Shown: piece by piece, positions 10,748 through 23,639 of the stretch
Numbering within the stretch: position 1 is the stretch's first letter
Layout: each line of letters starts with the position of its first letter
Assembly (NCBI GenBank): GCA_037127255.1
Contig: JBANSL010000019.1
Location: 13,167,001-13,231,000 of the forward strand
Direction of reading: 5' to 3'
DNA length: 64,000 nucleotides
Source: Persicaria tinctoria
Lineage: Eukaryota; Streptophyta; Magnoliopsida; Caryophyllales; Polygonaceae
The notes under the pieces: model-generated
What the model saw: the letters and a program-made list of their open reading frames with translations, nothing else
What the model was told of the DNA's origin: nothing
The model's database searches: none
Program-made: the position numbers and the translations under genes

Positions 10748-11967
10748 AGTAGCTCCATTGTCGGATGGACAACCATCGCTGAAGACAAACAAACCACCGA
10801 CAAAGTCAACCAGCCCTATCTCGAAAAAAGCTTGGAGACACCCCAATCAAAAGAGCAGAATGCAGAACCTTCCCATGCCAAGAAGAAAAGGAGAGAAGAA
10901 AGGATGACAACACCAACAGACCAAGTAAACATTCACATCCAGAGGAGGAGCAAGTCAAGGAATCCCTAGAATTAATCCAAAATATCATGGAAACGGACGA
11001 CCTTCTAGGGGAGGACTTGGCAGCAGCAACAACCCACAACAATGCAAGGGAACACATTGAAAACGAACTCAGAGCAGAGATAAAGGGCAGCCCAATGGTG
11101 TCTGCCCAGTTGCATGGATCAGAACACACCCACTCATTTTTCATGAGATTGATGGATAACATGGAAGTGAACCCGAAAACAACATCAAACTCGGACTCGC
11201 TTAAAAGAAGAGGCGAAGATGACGGAGATGACACAACCTCCTCCAAACCGAAAAGGAGCAAAACCAACAAGTGCGATCCATGAACAAGGCACACAAATCA
11301 AGAGTTCACCCCTTAGGGGCCAATCTTCTTAAGTTGGAGCCTTACTAGGACCTTTTGAACCCCCGTCTAGTGGAGATTGCACCCTCTTGTATGGCACTAA
11401 GTTGGTGGCATGGATTTAGTAGTAATATTGTAACCCTTATGAACTATCAACTCTATGTAGTGTTTAGAAAAAAGGGCTTAGAGGCCTTACTTTTGTATTC
11501 CTCTTATTCCCACTTGAAGTGGATGACTAGCAATGAAAACAAGCGTATGTGGTATTATTTTGTGTGTTGTCCATTAACCTTTGATCTCTCTTTACTCAAG
11601 AAGAGAAGGGAGAATACCAACAAGTTGAGAATAAACAACTTGAACAAGCAAAAAATAAATCAAATAAAATGGAGCCAAAAACCCAAAAAAGGACTTATGT
11701 GGTGTCACAAAACTAACCTATTCACTAGTTTGCCAAAAATTTATAATACTAAATGGTTTATAATCTTGAATGCCTATGATATTCTTGGTCCATCTATATG
11801 CAGGAAGGTATACAAAGAATGGAGCAATAGTGTAGCAACAGGACATAAATCCCCTACAAACAGCCCTTCTAGTGGGAGCCGACTTGGGTTCGGGCAACAT
11901 CGCACACCCCAGAAAGGTCGGAAGAAGGCGAAGAGGAAGAAGGAGCAACAACTCACAATCTTCATAC

Positions 11968-12802
11968 TAGGGCTGGGCAAAATGTGGATCGGACCGGGAT
12001 CAGACCGGAATTTACGGTCTTTGGACCGAACCGGGATATTACAGTCTGATCCGCGGTCCAAAATATTATGATTTCCGGTTTCCGGTCCAAACCCGGGATC
12101 AGACCAGAATTTTCGGTCCGGACCGAAATTGGACCGGCTTTTATTTCATAAAAATCCTCACATGCGCTGTACATTTACTTTTATTTTTTTTGCCGTGCTC
12201 ACAAATGCTGCCAAGGTCTACTTTTCAACTCTTTTTTTGTTTTTAGAACGGCCCCACAGTCTCGCCTCTTTCACAGTCTCGCGTCTCTCTCTCATTCTCT
12301 CTTCACGCCGCACAGAACAAGCCGCCCTCAGTCTGATGTCTTGCCAGTTTCCACCACCGGCGACTCTCTCCTTCCCTCGCCAGTCACCACCGCCCATCGC
12401 CAGCAGCCAACCGAAGTTTGCTATCGCCCGCAGCCATCGGCCAACCGTATAGGCATCTCTCTTCACTCTCTTTCAGATAGGTTTTGTTTGTGTATATGTT
12501 GTTGCCTTGTATGAGCGAGGAATTTCAGTGAATGGATGAAATCATGAAGGTATTTTCACAGGCGTTCGACTTTACGATTTTTAAACAGGGACTGTTGGAA
12601 AAACGGTCCAAACGGTCCACGGACCGGAAAACCCGGGACCATATATCCCGGTCCCGGTCCGATCTGTGGTCCAAGTTTCAAAATATTCCGGTCCATCGGA
12701 TCGGACCGGGACCGGAATGTCCGATCCGGTCCGATCCGGTCCAGACCGGGACCGGAATGTCCGATCCGGTCCGATCCGGTCCAGACCGGATGCCCATCCC
12801 TA
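11968..12802. mobile_element. Non-autonomous hAT-like element rich in GGACCGG, 8-bp TSD CTTCATAC
   Basis: Ends TAGGGCTGGGCAAAATG and the inverse of GCCCATCCCTA are flanked by CTTCATAC (11960-11967, 12803-12810). Both subterminal parts are full of ggtccgg/ccggacc words in mixed orientation. The centre (12240-12440) is GC-richer and C/T-rich, and looks unlike the rest; it could be captured host sequence. The element is nested in the LINE and therefore younger than it. Confidence 0.88.
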
Positions 12803-13993
12803 CTTCATACCCAACAAAGATGAGGTTGAGGCACGACAGGTAGAGGTCCATGAGAGTCTGAGAAGTCGCTAACAAAGAGAAAGGCAAGATTCATCGGCCG
12901 GGTCCATCGACTTTCAACATCAAAACGAAACTCTTAATCCCAGATGCATACTATCCATCTCTACTCATCCAATTGAAGTAAAATTTGTTGAATACCTCTT
13001 GTTTACCATCTATATAAAGGCTGAAATTGATTACCCCTAGTACCCTGCTCAACACTTGCCCAAAATCGACTATAGCAGCCTGATTGCATATGTAGGTGGC
13101 CTATGTGTGGCGAGAACCCGAAACCCAGTCTTACACCTTCCCCCTACTTGCGACCGCAATAAATAAGTATGCTAATTATTATGCTAATCTGTTTGTATGC
13201 ATTGATGATATCTTTGTGGAAAGGACCGACAACCAATGGAGTATACATTTTAATCTACAATCTAAGGCCAAATCAAACAACTTAGACAAAGAAGCAATCT
13301 GCTCACCAAGGAAGATGGAAACAACGACTGATTCTATCAAACCAGAAACTCATATTTCCATGCTTAACAGCCAAGAATTTGGGAAAGAGACACTAAAGCT
13401 TAACAGCTAGGGAGTCTTACCTCCTAAACCCCCAATCGGAAACCCATATAAAAAACCAACAATCATGACAATCCAAGACAAAGAAAAACAAATGATGGAA
13501 GGGCAAAGCTTCAACCGAAACAAGCAGAGATCCACTCCGAACATCAACTACAATGGGAACTGCAGGACTACGCCTTAGTATGCAACTAAGGAAAGCATAA
13601 ACATTATACCTATTAATCTTATCATCCATAATACACGATTTGCCATTGTAAAATGTGGGTATAAGGTATACTGGAATACGAATGTGTGTGTAATCCTTTG
13701 TCCTTTGACGTGTGTTATCCTATCAACTTTCCAAACTGCGTCCAATTTGGATCATTGTGAAGCCCCAAGAAACACAAAATCAATTGCTATCGATGCTGTC
13801 AAACTTAGTGCAGATAATCTTACACTTAACAACCAGAAAATGGGAAAAGAGGGTCCTAAGACAAACAACCACAAAATGACTATTGGCGCTAATAAACCTA
13901 GTATCCATAGTTCAATGCTTAATAAACAGGAAGTCGAAAAGAGGGTCCTAAGCCTAACAAGGGAATCAAAACATCCAGACCAAAAAAGTTAAT

Positions 13994-16900
13994 ATGAAGA
14001 TATGCTCATGGAACATATGCGGGATAGGTCGCAAAAACCTATGGACGGAAATAGAATCCTTTTGTAAAATTGAGAAAATACAAATAATTGCACTGCTAGA
14101 AACCAAAACCGAAAGACAACCGCACGAATCAGTGTGGAAAAAAGCTGGATTCGACCAAATGATACGGGCACCCGTAACTGGACGAGCATGAGGTATTTGT
14201 GTACTTTGGAAAAGTCAAAACCTACGAAATGAAACATTGGAAGTAATGCATATAGACCAAAGATTCATAGTGGTACGATATGTAAATACACAAAGAAATA
14301 TTACTCTGGTAGTCTACTTCGTCTACGGTCCTCCTCATGAGGTTGACAAACCAAACTTCTAGGCAGGTTTACAACAACATATCCAAAACATGGACTGCCC
14401 ATGTATGATCATGGGAGATTTAAATGAAATTCAAAATAGCTCGGAGAAAAGAAGGTGGGGTGGAACCTCATCCGAATCGATAAGAAGTACCCTCCATCGG
14501 AAACATGTTCACCTAGAGGAAAAACAGATCAGAGACTAACAACATTCTTGACAAACTTGACATAACCCTTATACAAGAACAAATACTTAATTGGTTCCCA
14601 AATATACAAACAAAAAATCATGCATTTACATCATCAGATCATTGTCCAATTGTGACCGATTTAGACAACTTAGAACAATTCAAAGCCCAACCTTTTAGAT
14701 TTGAAAAGATGTGGTTAGAAAGACAGGACTATAAGAACATTGCAACACAAGCATGGAGAGCCCAATATCTTGGGTCGCATATGTATAACTTAGTTAAGAA
14801 AACTCATAACTTGAAGAGGCTGGAAAAAGAATGGAACAAAAAGACATTTGGAAACATTTTCAAACAACTAAAAGAAATAGACAACCAACTGATAGAAATA
14901 CAAAGCAACAGACCACTTCAGCAATCATAGGCTAAAATTGAAAAGGAGAATAGAATCATAAAAAAAAAAGAAGAAATCCTCAACTTTCACAAACAGTGCT
15001 GGAGTCAAAGAGCAAAAGTTAGACACCTGAAACTCTCAGACACAAACTCCTGATATTTTCACAGAGTGGCAAAAGGAAGAAGGAACAGGAAAAATATCAA
15101 AGAAATATCCAATACGGAAGGGCAAATAATATTAGGAGAAGCAAACATTAGAACAGAAATTATAGAAGATTTTATCCAGCGCTTTAAAAAACAAGATGTC
15201 AACAGCAAAACACTTGAATGTTATTTAGAACTCATAAACAGGGACGTAAATGACTTCGAAAACCATGAGCTGATAAAAGAAGTCACTAACTCGAAAATAA
15301 AAAATGCCATTTTCAACATTGGAAAAGACAGATCACCGGGACCGGACGGGATGACAGCTGAGTTCTACCAAAGGTACTGGGATATAGTGGGACCAACAGT
15401 TACAAAGGCAATAAAAGGATTCTTTCACTCTGGTAGGATCTTGAAACAGATCAACCAGACATTCATTACATTAATACCAAAAACAGAAAACCCGACAACG
15501 ACTGCTCAATATAGGCCTATAAGTTTGTGCTCTACGATCTACAAGACAATCGCAAAAATTCTAGCTGAAAGACTAAAAAGGGTAATGACTAAGCTCATAC
15601 ACCTATTGCAAGGAGCATTCATATCAAACCGAGCTATCCAAGACAACATTCTTATAGCCCATGAAATCTTCCACTCATTCACACTGAAAAAAGGAAAGAA
15701 CGAATGGATGGTAATAAAACTGGACATGGAAAAAGCCTACGACAGAGTTGAATGGGACTTCATTTTTCAAATTCTAAAAAAAATTCGGCTTCTGCACTAG
15801 ATTCTGTAAATGGATTGAGCAATGCATGACAACTGTCTTCTTTTCAATCCTAGTCAATGACGGACCCACATAACCTTTCAACCCAGAAAGAGGACTACGG
15901 CAAGGGGACCCACTATCCCCACACCTATTTATTTTAGGAGCAAAAATACTAGCCCGAAAATTACAAATAGAAAGCAACCAAGTAGACCAAGAAATAGGAT
16001 TCAACATTACCAGACTGGGCCCTCGGATCCTATTCCTATCATTTGCGGATGACATGATGATTTTTACCAAAGCTAATCGCTCATCTGCGATTAAAATTAG
16101 AGGAATTATTGAAGAATACTTCTCGATCTCGGGTCAGCGTGTTAACTTCCACAAGTCGGCATTCCAAACGACACCAAAGGTACCAGAGTCTCTAAAACAA
16201 GAAATCCAACGTCTAATAAATATCACAAGCCAGAACAAACTAGACAAATATCTTGGTTGTCCAATAATAAATGGTAGAGTAAATAAAACAACCTTCGAAG
16301 AAACGATCTGTAAGACAAAATCACAACTATCAAAATGGCGAGCAAGCGCACTATCACAAGAAGGGAGAACCACCCTTATTAGAACAAACCTAGCGGCAAA
16401 ACCAAATTTTGTCATGCAAAACTTCATGCTCCCAAACTCGATGCACAAAGAACTTGATTAGATAAATAGAGCATTTTTCTGGAATAAAGACCTGTCATAT
16501 AAACCGTTAATCAGATGGGACAAAGTCTGCAAAAGAAGAGAAAATGGTGGAGTAGGAATCCATAAAACAAAAGATATAAACTCAGCTTTACAAATGAAAC
16601 TGCTGTGGAAAATACTTGCGGAGCCTGAAAATCTATGGGTCCGAACCATCTCACATAAGTACTTGAAAGATGAACACATTCTAAAATACGAAAGGAAAGG
16701 AAAAGCATCTTGGCAATGGACAAAACTAATGGAGATAAAAGATGAATTCTGTAAAGGCCTGATATGGCAAATAGGGAATGGAAAAACGATCAACTTCTGG
16801 ACCGATATATGGTTGGACGATGACACGCTAGAAAATAGATGCCTAATGACAAATAGAATCAACAAAAATGACAAAGTAGAAAAATGCATAAATGAAAACA

Positions 16901-17527
16901 GAAGATGGAACACTATCGACCTCCAACACATGCTACCAACATCGATCATCGAGAAGATCGAAACAACATTCATCCCAGAAAACCAAATAGAGGACAGACT
17001 ATACTGGAGAAAAGACAAGTAAGGTTGGTTCAGCACAGCTAGTGCACTCCGACACATCACAGAAAACAATAGAATAACACCTCCCAAAACAGCATGGATC
17101 CCCGAAAATTAAGAATTTTCTATGGAAATTGTATAACAATGGGATCCCAACAAAGACTAGACTAATCACCAAAGGAGTGGCCCTTCCATCCGCATGCGAA
17201 CTATGTGATGCGAGCGAGGAATCTCCAACTCATTTATTCACACAGTGCTATATTAGTAGAAACCTCATACGGAAAATTGACCCCGGGATAGAAAAACAAC
17301 TAGAAGAATTAGACAGAAATGAACAAGACATAAAAAGAATTATGTCAACAATATTTGAAACAATAACTCCAGAACAAAAGAAAAAATTGGCAACTGCTTG
17401 GTGGTGTCTTTGGACAACTAGAAATAAGAAAATCTTCCACAATGTAAACACCCTCACAATTCAAAACATGGAAAATATGACAAGACAAACAATCACAAAT
17501 TGGGAAAAAAACGAAACATTTGGATGA
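13994..17527 (+). pseudogene. LINE ORF2: endonuclease and reverse transcriptase, degenerate
   Basis: The frame opens at 13994 with MKICSWNICGIGRKNLWTEI, the start of an apurinic-type endonuclease including the ALLETK motif. It runs through several stops to a reverse transcriptase (15066-16461). Visible RT motifs are SPGPDG, ITLIPK, YRPISLCS, DMEKAYDRV, GLRQGDPLSP and LSFADDMM, the last being the catalytic FADD. A frameshift near 15780 and in-frame stops (for example at 16459, 17020 and 17110) break it. The zinc-knuckle-like region (zf-RVT) lies at 17129-17300 with CELC and CYISRN. It resembles the LINE at 58415-62700. It is non-functional but still shows domain order EN-RT-zf-RNase H. Confidence 0.85.
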
Positions 17528-18059
17528 ACCAAACATTACTGCTTCCACCAAAAGAACAGAAACTAGAAAGAAACGACACCTGCGGTGGAACAAACCACCT
17601 GAAGGTACATTCAAAATAAATTTCGACGGTAATTACAATTACGCTGGCTCTTCTGGTGCAGGTTTCATCATTCGCGACCACACAGGCTCGCTGATTGCCT
17701 GCGGTGGCAGACAACTTACTCTCAGGTCGCCACTTATGACTGAGGCTATGAGACTTCTTTTGGGCATACAAAAGGCAAAGGAGTTGGGTCTGTCCAATAT
17801 TCACATTGAAGGTGACAACCTAACGGTGATCAACGCAATCAAGGGGTGCTGGTCCTGTCCATGGGAAATAGAGATGCTCACGACAGACATTTTCATGCTT
17901 CTCCGGTCCTTCAACCATGTTGATATCTCACACTGCTTCCGGGAGATTAACAGATGCGCCGACCACATCTCTCGCCTCTCCGAGTCTGCTATTGGCCCAA
18001 ATGTTCAGATAGATAGACATCTTTGTATTCTCATCCGCAAGGATGCTCTTGGATGGTAG
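17520..18059 (+). pseudogene. LINE RNase H domain (C-terminal part of ORF2)
   Basis: The 179-codon frame reads KINFDGNYNYAGSSGAGFII, then TEAMRLLLGIQKAKELG, IEGDNLTVINAI and INRCADHISRLS, which are the four acidic motifs (D, E, D, D) of the plant RNase H / RVT_3 domain. In the element it is in a shifted frame relative to the upstream polymerase. The stop at 18057 lies 40 bp before the poly(A) tail. RNase H would remove the RNA template during reverse transcription. Confidence 0.85.
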
Positions 18060-18175
18060 TCTAGGGACTAACTCCATCCAAATCCTTACTTGTATCAAAA
18101 AAAAAAAAAAAAAAAAGTAGCTCCATTGTCGATCAGGTTTAAGTACCCAAGGAAGGAGCAGCCAAATTGGAGGAG

Positions 18176-18640
18176 ATGGATAACATAACAGCGAACGAGG
18201 TGGCGGGGCTCGGCGTCGGAACTCTCCTCTTGTGTGCCACCTTGGCTGCCCCCAAGATCGATGCTTTCATCTCTTCCTCCCAGAGAAGGTACCGGTTCGG
18301 TTTCATCCATCTCCCTCTCCAACGTACATCTTCAATTACATCGTATCGATCAAGTTCTTAATTTCAATTGCTGTAATATTGCTAAATTGTTGGTGTGCTG
18401 AGAAATGCAGCTCGTTGGGGATGTGCAAGAGATGTGGTGATGTCAAGCTGATAGCTTGCCAGAGCTGCAAGGGAGCTGCTTCCTTACAGTCCGGAGGCTT
18501 CTTCGGGTTCAATCCGATGGGCGATGGGTGATCGGTTTGATGAGCCGAATCCGAAGCGTGTAGCGTGCACCAATTGCCGGTCTCGCCGACATTTCCGGTG
18601 CCCTCAATGCTCTTCACCATCATCACATCCAATTGGTAAT
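18176..18640 (+). pseudogene. DnaJ-type (BSD2-like) zinc-finger protein gene, frameshifted
   Basis: Exon 1 (18176-18286) encodes MDNITANEVAGLGVGTLLLC and continues to ISSSQRR with a hydrophobic segment. Exon 2 starts after the acceptor at about 18410 with SLGMCKRCGDVKLIACQSCK, two CxxC pairs of a DnaJ-like cysteine-rich zinc finger; small chloroplast proteins with this fold assist thylakoid or Rubisco assembly. The second half of the finger (CTNC...CPQC) is in another frame. The switch coincides with a 7-bp tandem duplication (atgggcg then atgggtg, about 18518-18531). Removing one copy would place both halves in one frame, so I call this a frameshift mutation. The LINE at 10764-18115 sits just upstream of the ATG and separates the gene from its old promoter. 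Upstream coding exons, such as a transit peptide, are not identified. The family assignment is from motif memory. Confidence 0.7.
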
Positions 18641-18672
18641 TTATGAAGCTATAAGATCGATGGAGTAGATAC

Positions 18673-19135
18673 AAAAGAGTTCAATTTTCGGAAACACTCT
18701 CTCGACTTGTGTGAAGAAAGAGTGCGTAGATCCTGACTCCTCAAACCCCGCTTAATCGCGGGACCTAATGCCCACCCCACCATTGTGGAAGTAGTGCAGA
18801 TCTTGGAACAAGTTCCACAAGGACAGCGTTAATAGTCCCAACCCTCTGTAACGGTTTGTCCACATAGAGTGAGTCGGGGCCTAAGATCAAGCCGAAAGGC
18901 ATAGTCAGTGAACAACAGAAAAGATTGTTATTCACTTTGAAACTTGATAAACTTGCTTCTGAATATTACCATTTCCCCTCCTTTATCATAAACAACCAAA
19001 GGTTTTACATTCCCCAATAGAAAGGAAAATAGAACATCTATTCTTACCAATAGTTTCCTTCAACTAATGGTATAGACAATGAGAATGAATGGAACATCCA
19101 AATTACTAATCTTATTTGCTTTGTCTAGACAACTG
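18673..19135. other. Spacer holding the 3' flank of the GH127 gene
   Basis: No gene is recognised. The part nearest 19136 should be the 3' untranslated region of the minus-strand glycosidase. A GC-richer patch at 18720-18900 resembles neither neighbour. Confidence 0.4.
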
Positions 19136-22100
19136 CTACACAAGGTTGAAATACACATTGTAGGACTCATCTCTCAAGCTTAGCAGCGGTTCGAGTATGT
19201 AACTCCTGCCTTCCCCTTTCGCTACGAAGCTAATTGGATTGTATGCTCGGAGCCCCTTAGCCCACTCGAAGCTCGCCCCTTCTTCAAACCGGACAATCTT
19301 CTTCTTCTTCTTCGGTGAGCTCGATTTGCAGCTTAGCTTTAGGCTTAGGCCAGGCTGGATGCTTGCACTCGGCCCGGTATACACAAAGCAGCCTTCCTTG
19401 CTTGCAGATTGTAAGGACACAGTTCCTTCCTTACCACCCACCCCTTTGAGGAGCCGGAAGTCAGCCCCATCGCCACTGTTGGCATTGGTGATCGACAGAC
19501 CTTGCTCTTGCCCGTTGTGGGTGACCACCATTCCTGGATAGTCAAACGGCTCTAGCCTCACCACTTGCCCAATCAGATCCCCTGGGTCCCCAGCCAAGGG
19601 ATGTGATGATGGCGTGTTATTTGGGATGAGCCTAAATGTAGCGTGAACCGCAGAGTCACTGCCATTGTATGGGTATGGTTGCAAGGTGATTGAATGGTTT
19701 GTGTTTGTGACGAAAAACGACTCTTCTTGGAAGAGAGAAATCAGGTATGAATTGTAAGTGGCTGGGATAGGGGAGATCCAATCCGACACAGAATTTTCTG
19801 ATCCAACCTTGATTCTGTAGTCGCCCCCAGTAAGACCCGCAAGCAAGTATGGCCCATACAGAACAGCGTGCAGAGAAGCATAGCTGTCGCGATCATCTGA
19901 GGAAAAACAAAAAACCCATCCTCTGATCTTTTTGCGCATTGGAATGTAAGCATAATAGCTAAACTGCATTCACACATGACAGATCTCATATGATTATGAA
20001 GTAAGGTGTGTGAATATTTTTACCTTCAACTGATTCCGTTCTGAGAGTGAGTGGCAGCTCAAGCACAATCTGATCTCCGTTGTTCCAATTTCTAGTAACC
20101 GAAAGAAAACTACCTGCACGACAAATAACGACACAAATCTAGTATTCCTGATTTTCCATTGCAAAGGCTTGGTTAAAGAATGTGTGCTTAGAACACTGAC
20201 CTGGATTTGGCAACACTAAATTCGCTCCGTTAAGTGAAGCAGCACTTGCTCCACTTGAATAGGTCCAGGATGGTATCCGCAAGTTCAAAGTAGATGTCCC
20301 TGAACCCTGAGGTATATAGTTTAACATGCAAGTGAAAACGATGATCATTGAACTCGTAACTTGCCAACAAGATGTGAATGCAGAAAAAGAGTGTTGTAAA
20401 TCCTCACTAACCTCTCTTGTGGAAACTGTTAGTGTGACCTGAAGACGTTGATCCCAAGAAACGACATTGTTCACTTTTTGGGTCAAAGCAATCTTACCAG
20501 ATTCCCAATTCAGATAACTAGATATATACTGGATCACATAGATCCCAGGAGTACTTCCACCCTCTTCAAAGTATATGGAATCTCCTAACTTTGAGAATGA
20601 TTCGATTCCTTTAAAAGACGAAAAGATAGAAAGCAAATCAGTGGCTTCCCAGTGGCATATAGACATCAATGAACAAGATTCTCCCCAAAAGAAAGGGCGA
20701 GAATTTTGATAACCTGTGCATACCTGTTCCATAACAGCACCAGAAGGAGTTGTTCCTTGTGCCCCAGCCGTGGTAGCTTCGTGCCTTTGAAACTCCATGA
20801 CCAAGAGGAAGCATGTAGATCATTATCCCTGGATCTACCCCTCTTTGTATACTCAGTACTCCGTTTGTGAGTGCACGCTCATAATAGTCTGCATATATAA
20901 CTTCCCTTGTCCATCTAAACAGGTTGCGAGAGACCTGATAATTTTCAACACCAATGAATGTGTACATGTTCAGAAGGCCTTAAATGATTAGAATTAACTT
21001 TCTAAATTAAGATATGTAAAGGTAAAAACCCTGCCTTGAGCATATTATATGTAGTGCAAGATTCTTCATTCTCGGTTTGCAAATTGTTGCCCAATCGTTT
21101 TGGGTCAGTCCTGAGAAGAGAAACACATAAGGATTATAAAGAAAATGAATAGATCATGAAGAATGGTTGAAATAGATTTATTTTGAAGTTCTTATCATAG
21201 ATTCCAAGTACTGTACCAAAACTCGGAGACTGATGTCCCTCCGGTTGCATAGGAATGAGTTGCATTTACTACATCCATGAAAAATGTCCCGATTTCCTGA
21301 AGGTATGCATCATAAAGGGATTAATCTCTTCAATAGACTAAGTAACTTTCAATATGAAATACTCAAAACTTGCTATTCTATCTCTTTAGACAGTACAACA
21401 TGTTATTCTTTCATGGAAAACTAAGTATATAAATGCTACGATTTACAAAATTAAACTCAGTCTCAGACGGATGGAAAGCTTTTAATATTACTGACCCTGT
21501 ACAGTTGATCACCAGTGACTTCATATCGCATTTGAGCACCAATAACAATGGGGATGTGTGTGTTTGCATGAAAACCTGATATATCATCAGCCTTGAATCC
21601 AAGGGATAAGAGAATATATTGGAAGCTTCAGTACCAAAGTCTCTTTAATGTTGGCAATTTAAAGATCAAGCACAAGAGGGATTAGTATTACTTTCATGGC
21701 CAAAATTCCTAGAAAGCAGGGTTTGTCGAATAGGTGAGCCAACAACAAATGTTTCTGATTACCCTGCACCCGGTTCAAAAATCTTGGTTAACTAAATATT
21801 TTTATGAAAGAACCCAGGAACAATGTTATGAGGCGAAAAGCAACTCACAGTGACGCTGTACAGTTGATAAAGGACATCATTCATGCCACCAACTTCTTCG
21901 TTAAGCGACATCCAGTGCCTCTCAATACTGTATTTTGCAATAACATTTTGTACACGGTTATAGAAATAGTCGACCATCCAAGTTAACATTTTCAAAGCTT
22001 GAGTGCTGCCAGAAAATGTGTACTGATCCAATAGACCTGCCATTATCTGTCATCGAAGACAGTAAAGATTATGATAATTGATCATAGATACTTACAAGCT

Positions 22101-23511
22101 TCAACTACCAAAAAACAAGTGGTTTACCTTGTGAATGGTGTAATACGGGGCCCATACAGGGTGTATGGCCTCAAATCTGTCAAATAATTCAGTTGGAAAT
22201 GCAGACAAATAGCCAGTTCCCATCTTGTCCTGGCATTCCTTGAGAGCAGAAACTAGAGAAGTCATTTTCTTCTTGAGAGTCTCATTATGAGTGCTCGCCC
22301 ACATTTGAGCCGTTGCACTCAAGTAATGACCTGCAAGTGTCGAATGGATAAAGATAGAAGGGGCAAAATGGGAAGAATCAGAATTATGCATTTCAGGCAA
22401 CTTTACAAAGAACATAGACAAACTGGAGACAACATTACTGTATGCATGTGGCTACATTCTCCACCTTCATATATTAGCTAATCTAATGATATGGGCAAGT
22501 AAAAGTCGTGTTATAGATATTAACATAATGCATGATTGACAAACGGGACTCCACGTAATTACGCCCAAAATATCAACATTACAACATACTTATGCATATG
22601 GAATCCAATTAATGTAAGCATAAACAATTCTAAGCTGATGTTTTAATATGCACAATGGTAGCCAAGAACTCACCCAAGCCCATACATAGAAATGTAACAA
22701 GATCATATCCCAATCTTATGTCCGCGAAAAGCCCAGAATTTCCTAAATTAAGCATCAATGCCATCTTTAGCATTCATTATTGTTCAAATTTTCATAAATT
22801 CTCTTCAGCTGTCTGGCAAGAAATGATCAGAAAGACAAATATAGCAAGCCAAAATCATGAAACCTAATCAAACATATGCAGCAGCAAGAAGATCATTCAA
22901 TTATCAAATATATGCTCATAGACATCGAAAACCTAATCAAACAACAGCAAAGCATCAAAGATCGTAACAAGATAGAACTAACCCACAAAATGACCGCGCA
23001 ATTCGACCTCAGGGCCCTCCCACCCTCCATAAGGAGTACCCGGAGTCTCAAGTCCAGCCGTCTTTCTAAAACTCCACGCCAAGCTATCCACATCCAACCA
23101 CAAAAGATACTCCAAGTTGGTCTGCTGAGCCCTCCAGTGAAATGACTCAGGATCCAATCTCACATCATGTAAGGAGACTTCCTTAAGGAAATCGCCTTCC
23201 AATTTGAATTGACCGGGATGCTTCATCTTCCTATACACCACATTCCAGTTGAACTGATCACCCTCCATCAGCATTTTCCTTGGGAACAAATTGGCCCAAG
23301 CTGAATCATCGGTGGGAGTGACATGATCATAATGGTGGTGGTATTGATCAAGCATCTCCTTCTTCCAAGTCTCATTTTTCGACGTCAAGAGCTCATACCT
23401 TAGGGTATGAGACTGTAAGGGAGTTGGAATGTTGGTACACTCCTTGGCAAAACCATGGAAAACACAGCCGCACAAGTGCAGCAAAATCAGACCCACTAAA
23501 GCTAGAGCCAT
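19136..23511 (-). CDS. GH127-like (DUF1680) glycoside hydrolase with C-terminal AbfB-like domain, 12 exons
   Basis: I traced 12 exons: 23511-22983, 22330-22128, 22046-21849, 21763-21692, 21591-21496, 21296-21217, 21110-21035, 20934-20724, 20608-20412, 20306-20201, 20113-20024 and 19896-19136. They sum to 2619 bp, exactly 873 codons (872 residues), normal for plant DUF1680 proteins. The family includes beta-L-arabinofuranosidases that trim arabinose from hydroxyproline-rich glycoproteins. Residues 1-22 form a signal peptide, so it probably acts in the apoplast or secretory path. The zinc/thiol centre of GH127 is visible as E409-x-C411 (EESC) and W483-C484-C485. The last about 150 residues, starting VVRLEPFDYPG, look like the arabinose-binding AbfB beta-trefoil. 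Intron 7 has a GC donor (AAG-GCAGGG); all others are GT-AG. An upstream in-frame Met at 23586 exists, but the Met at 23511 gives the signal peptide. The substrate is inferred from family membership only. Confidence 0.92.
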
Positions 23512-23626
23512 TCGAACAAGAAATTGGTGATTACCCTTTATTCCTTTTGCCCACAGAAAAATACCCAATTCATCAATTGAATCCAATTTGAATTCAATTC
23601 AATCAAGTAAAGAGCTATACAGAGAG

Positions 23627-23634
23627 TATATATA
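23627..23634 (-). promoter_or_regulatory. TATA box of the GH127 gene
   Basis: TATATATA lies 116 bp upstream of the start at 23511 on the minus strand. The upstream DNA to 24000 is G/A-rich on the plus strand, i.e. C/T-rich on the coding strand, a common property of plant core promoters. Confidence 0.5.
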
Positions 23635-23639
23635 GATAA

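Larger units (their letters stand above)
10764..18115 (+). mobile_element. 7.35-kb L1-type LINE with poly(A) tail and 16-bp TSD
   Basis: The element ends in a run of about 20 A residues at 18097-18116. The 16-mer agtagctccattgtcg occurs exactly at 10748-10763 and after the tail at 18116-18131, which fixes both ends. Inside are a degenerate first-ORF region (10764-13980, not recognised as a known domain), an endonuclease/reverse transcriptase ORF2 and an RNase H. A hAT element (11968-12802) is nested in it. Its full length (about 6.5 kb without the hAT) shows it did not suffer the usual 5' truncation, although many stops and frameshifts have since accumulated. It landed about 45 bp upstream of the first ATG of a host gene. 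Confidence 0.88.

Noticed and set aside
11355..11960. 238-codon frame as a host gene
   Set aside because: It lies inside the LINE between its 5' end and ORF2, has no host-protein motif and runs into a hAT insertion; it is at best a degenerate first ORF of the LINE.
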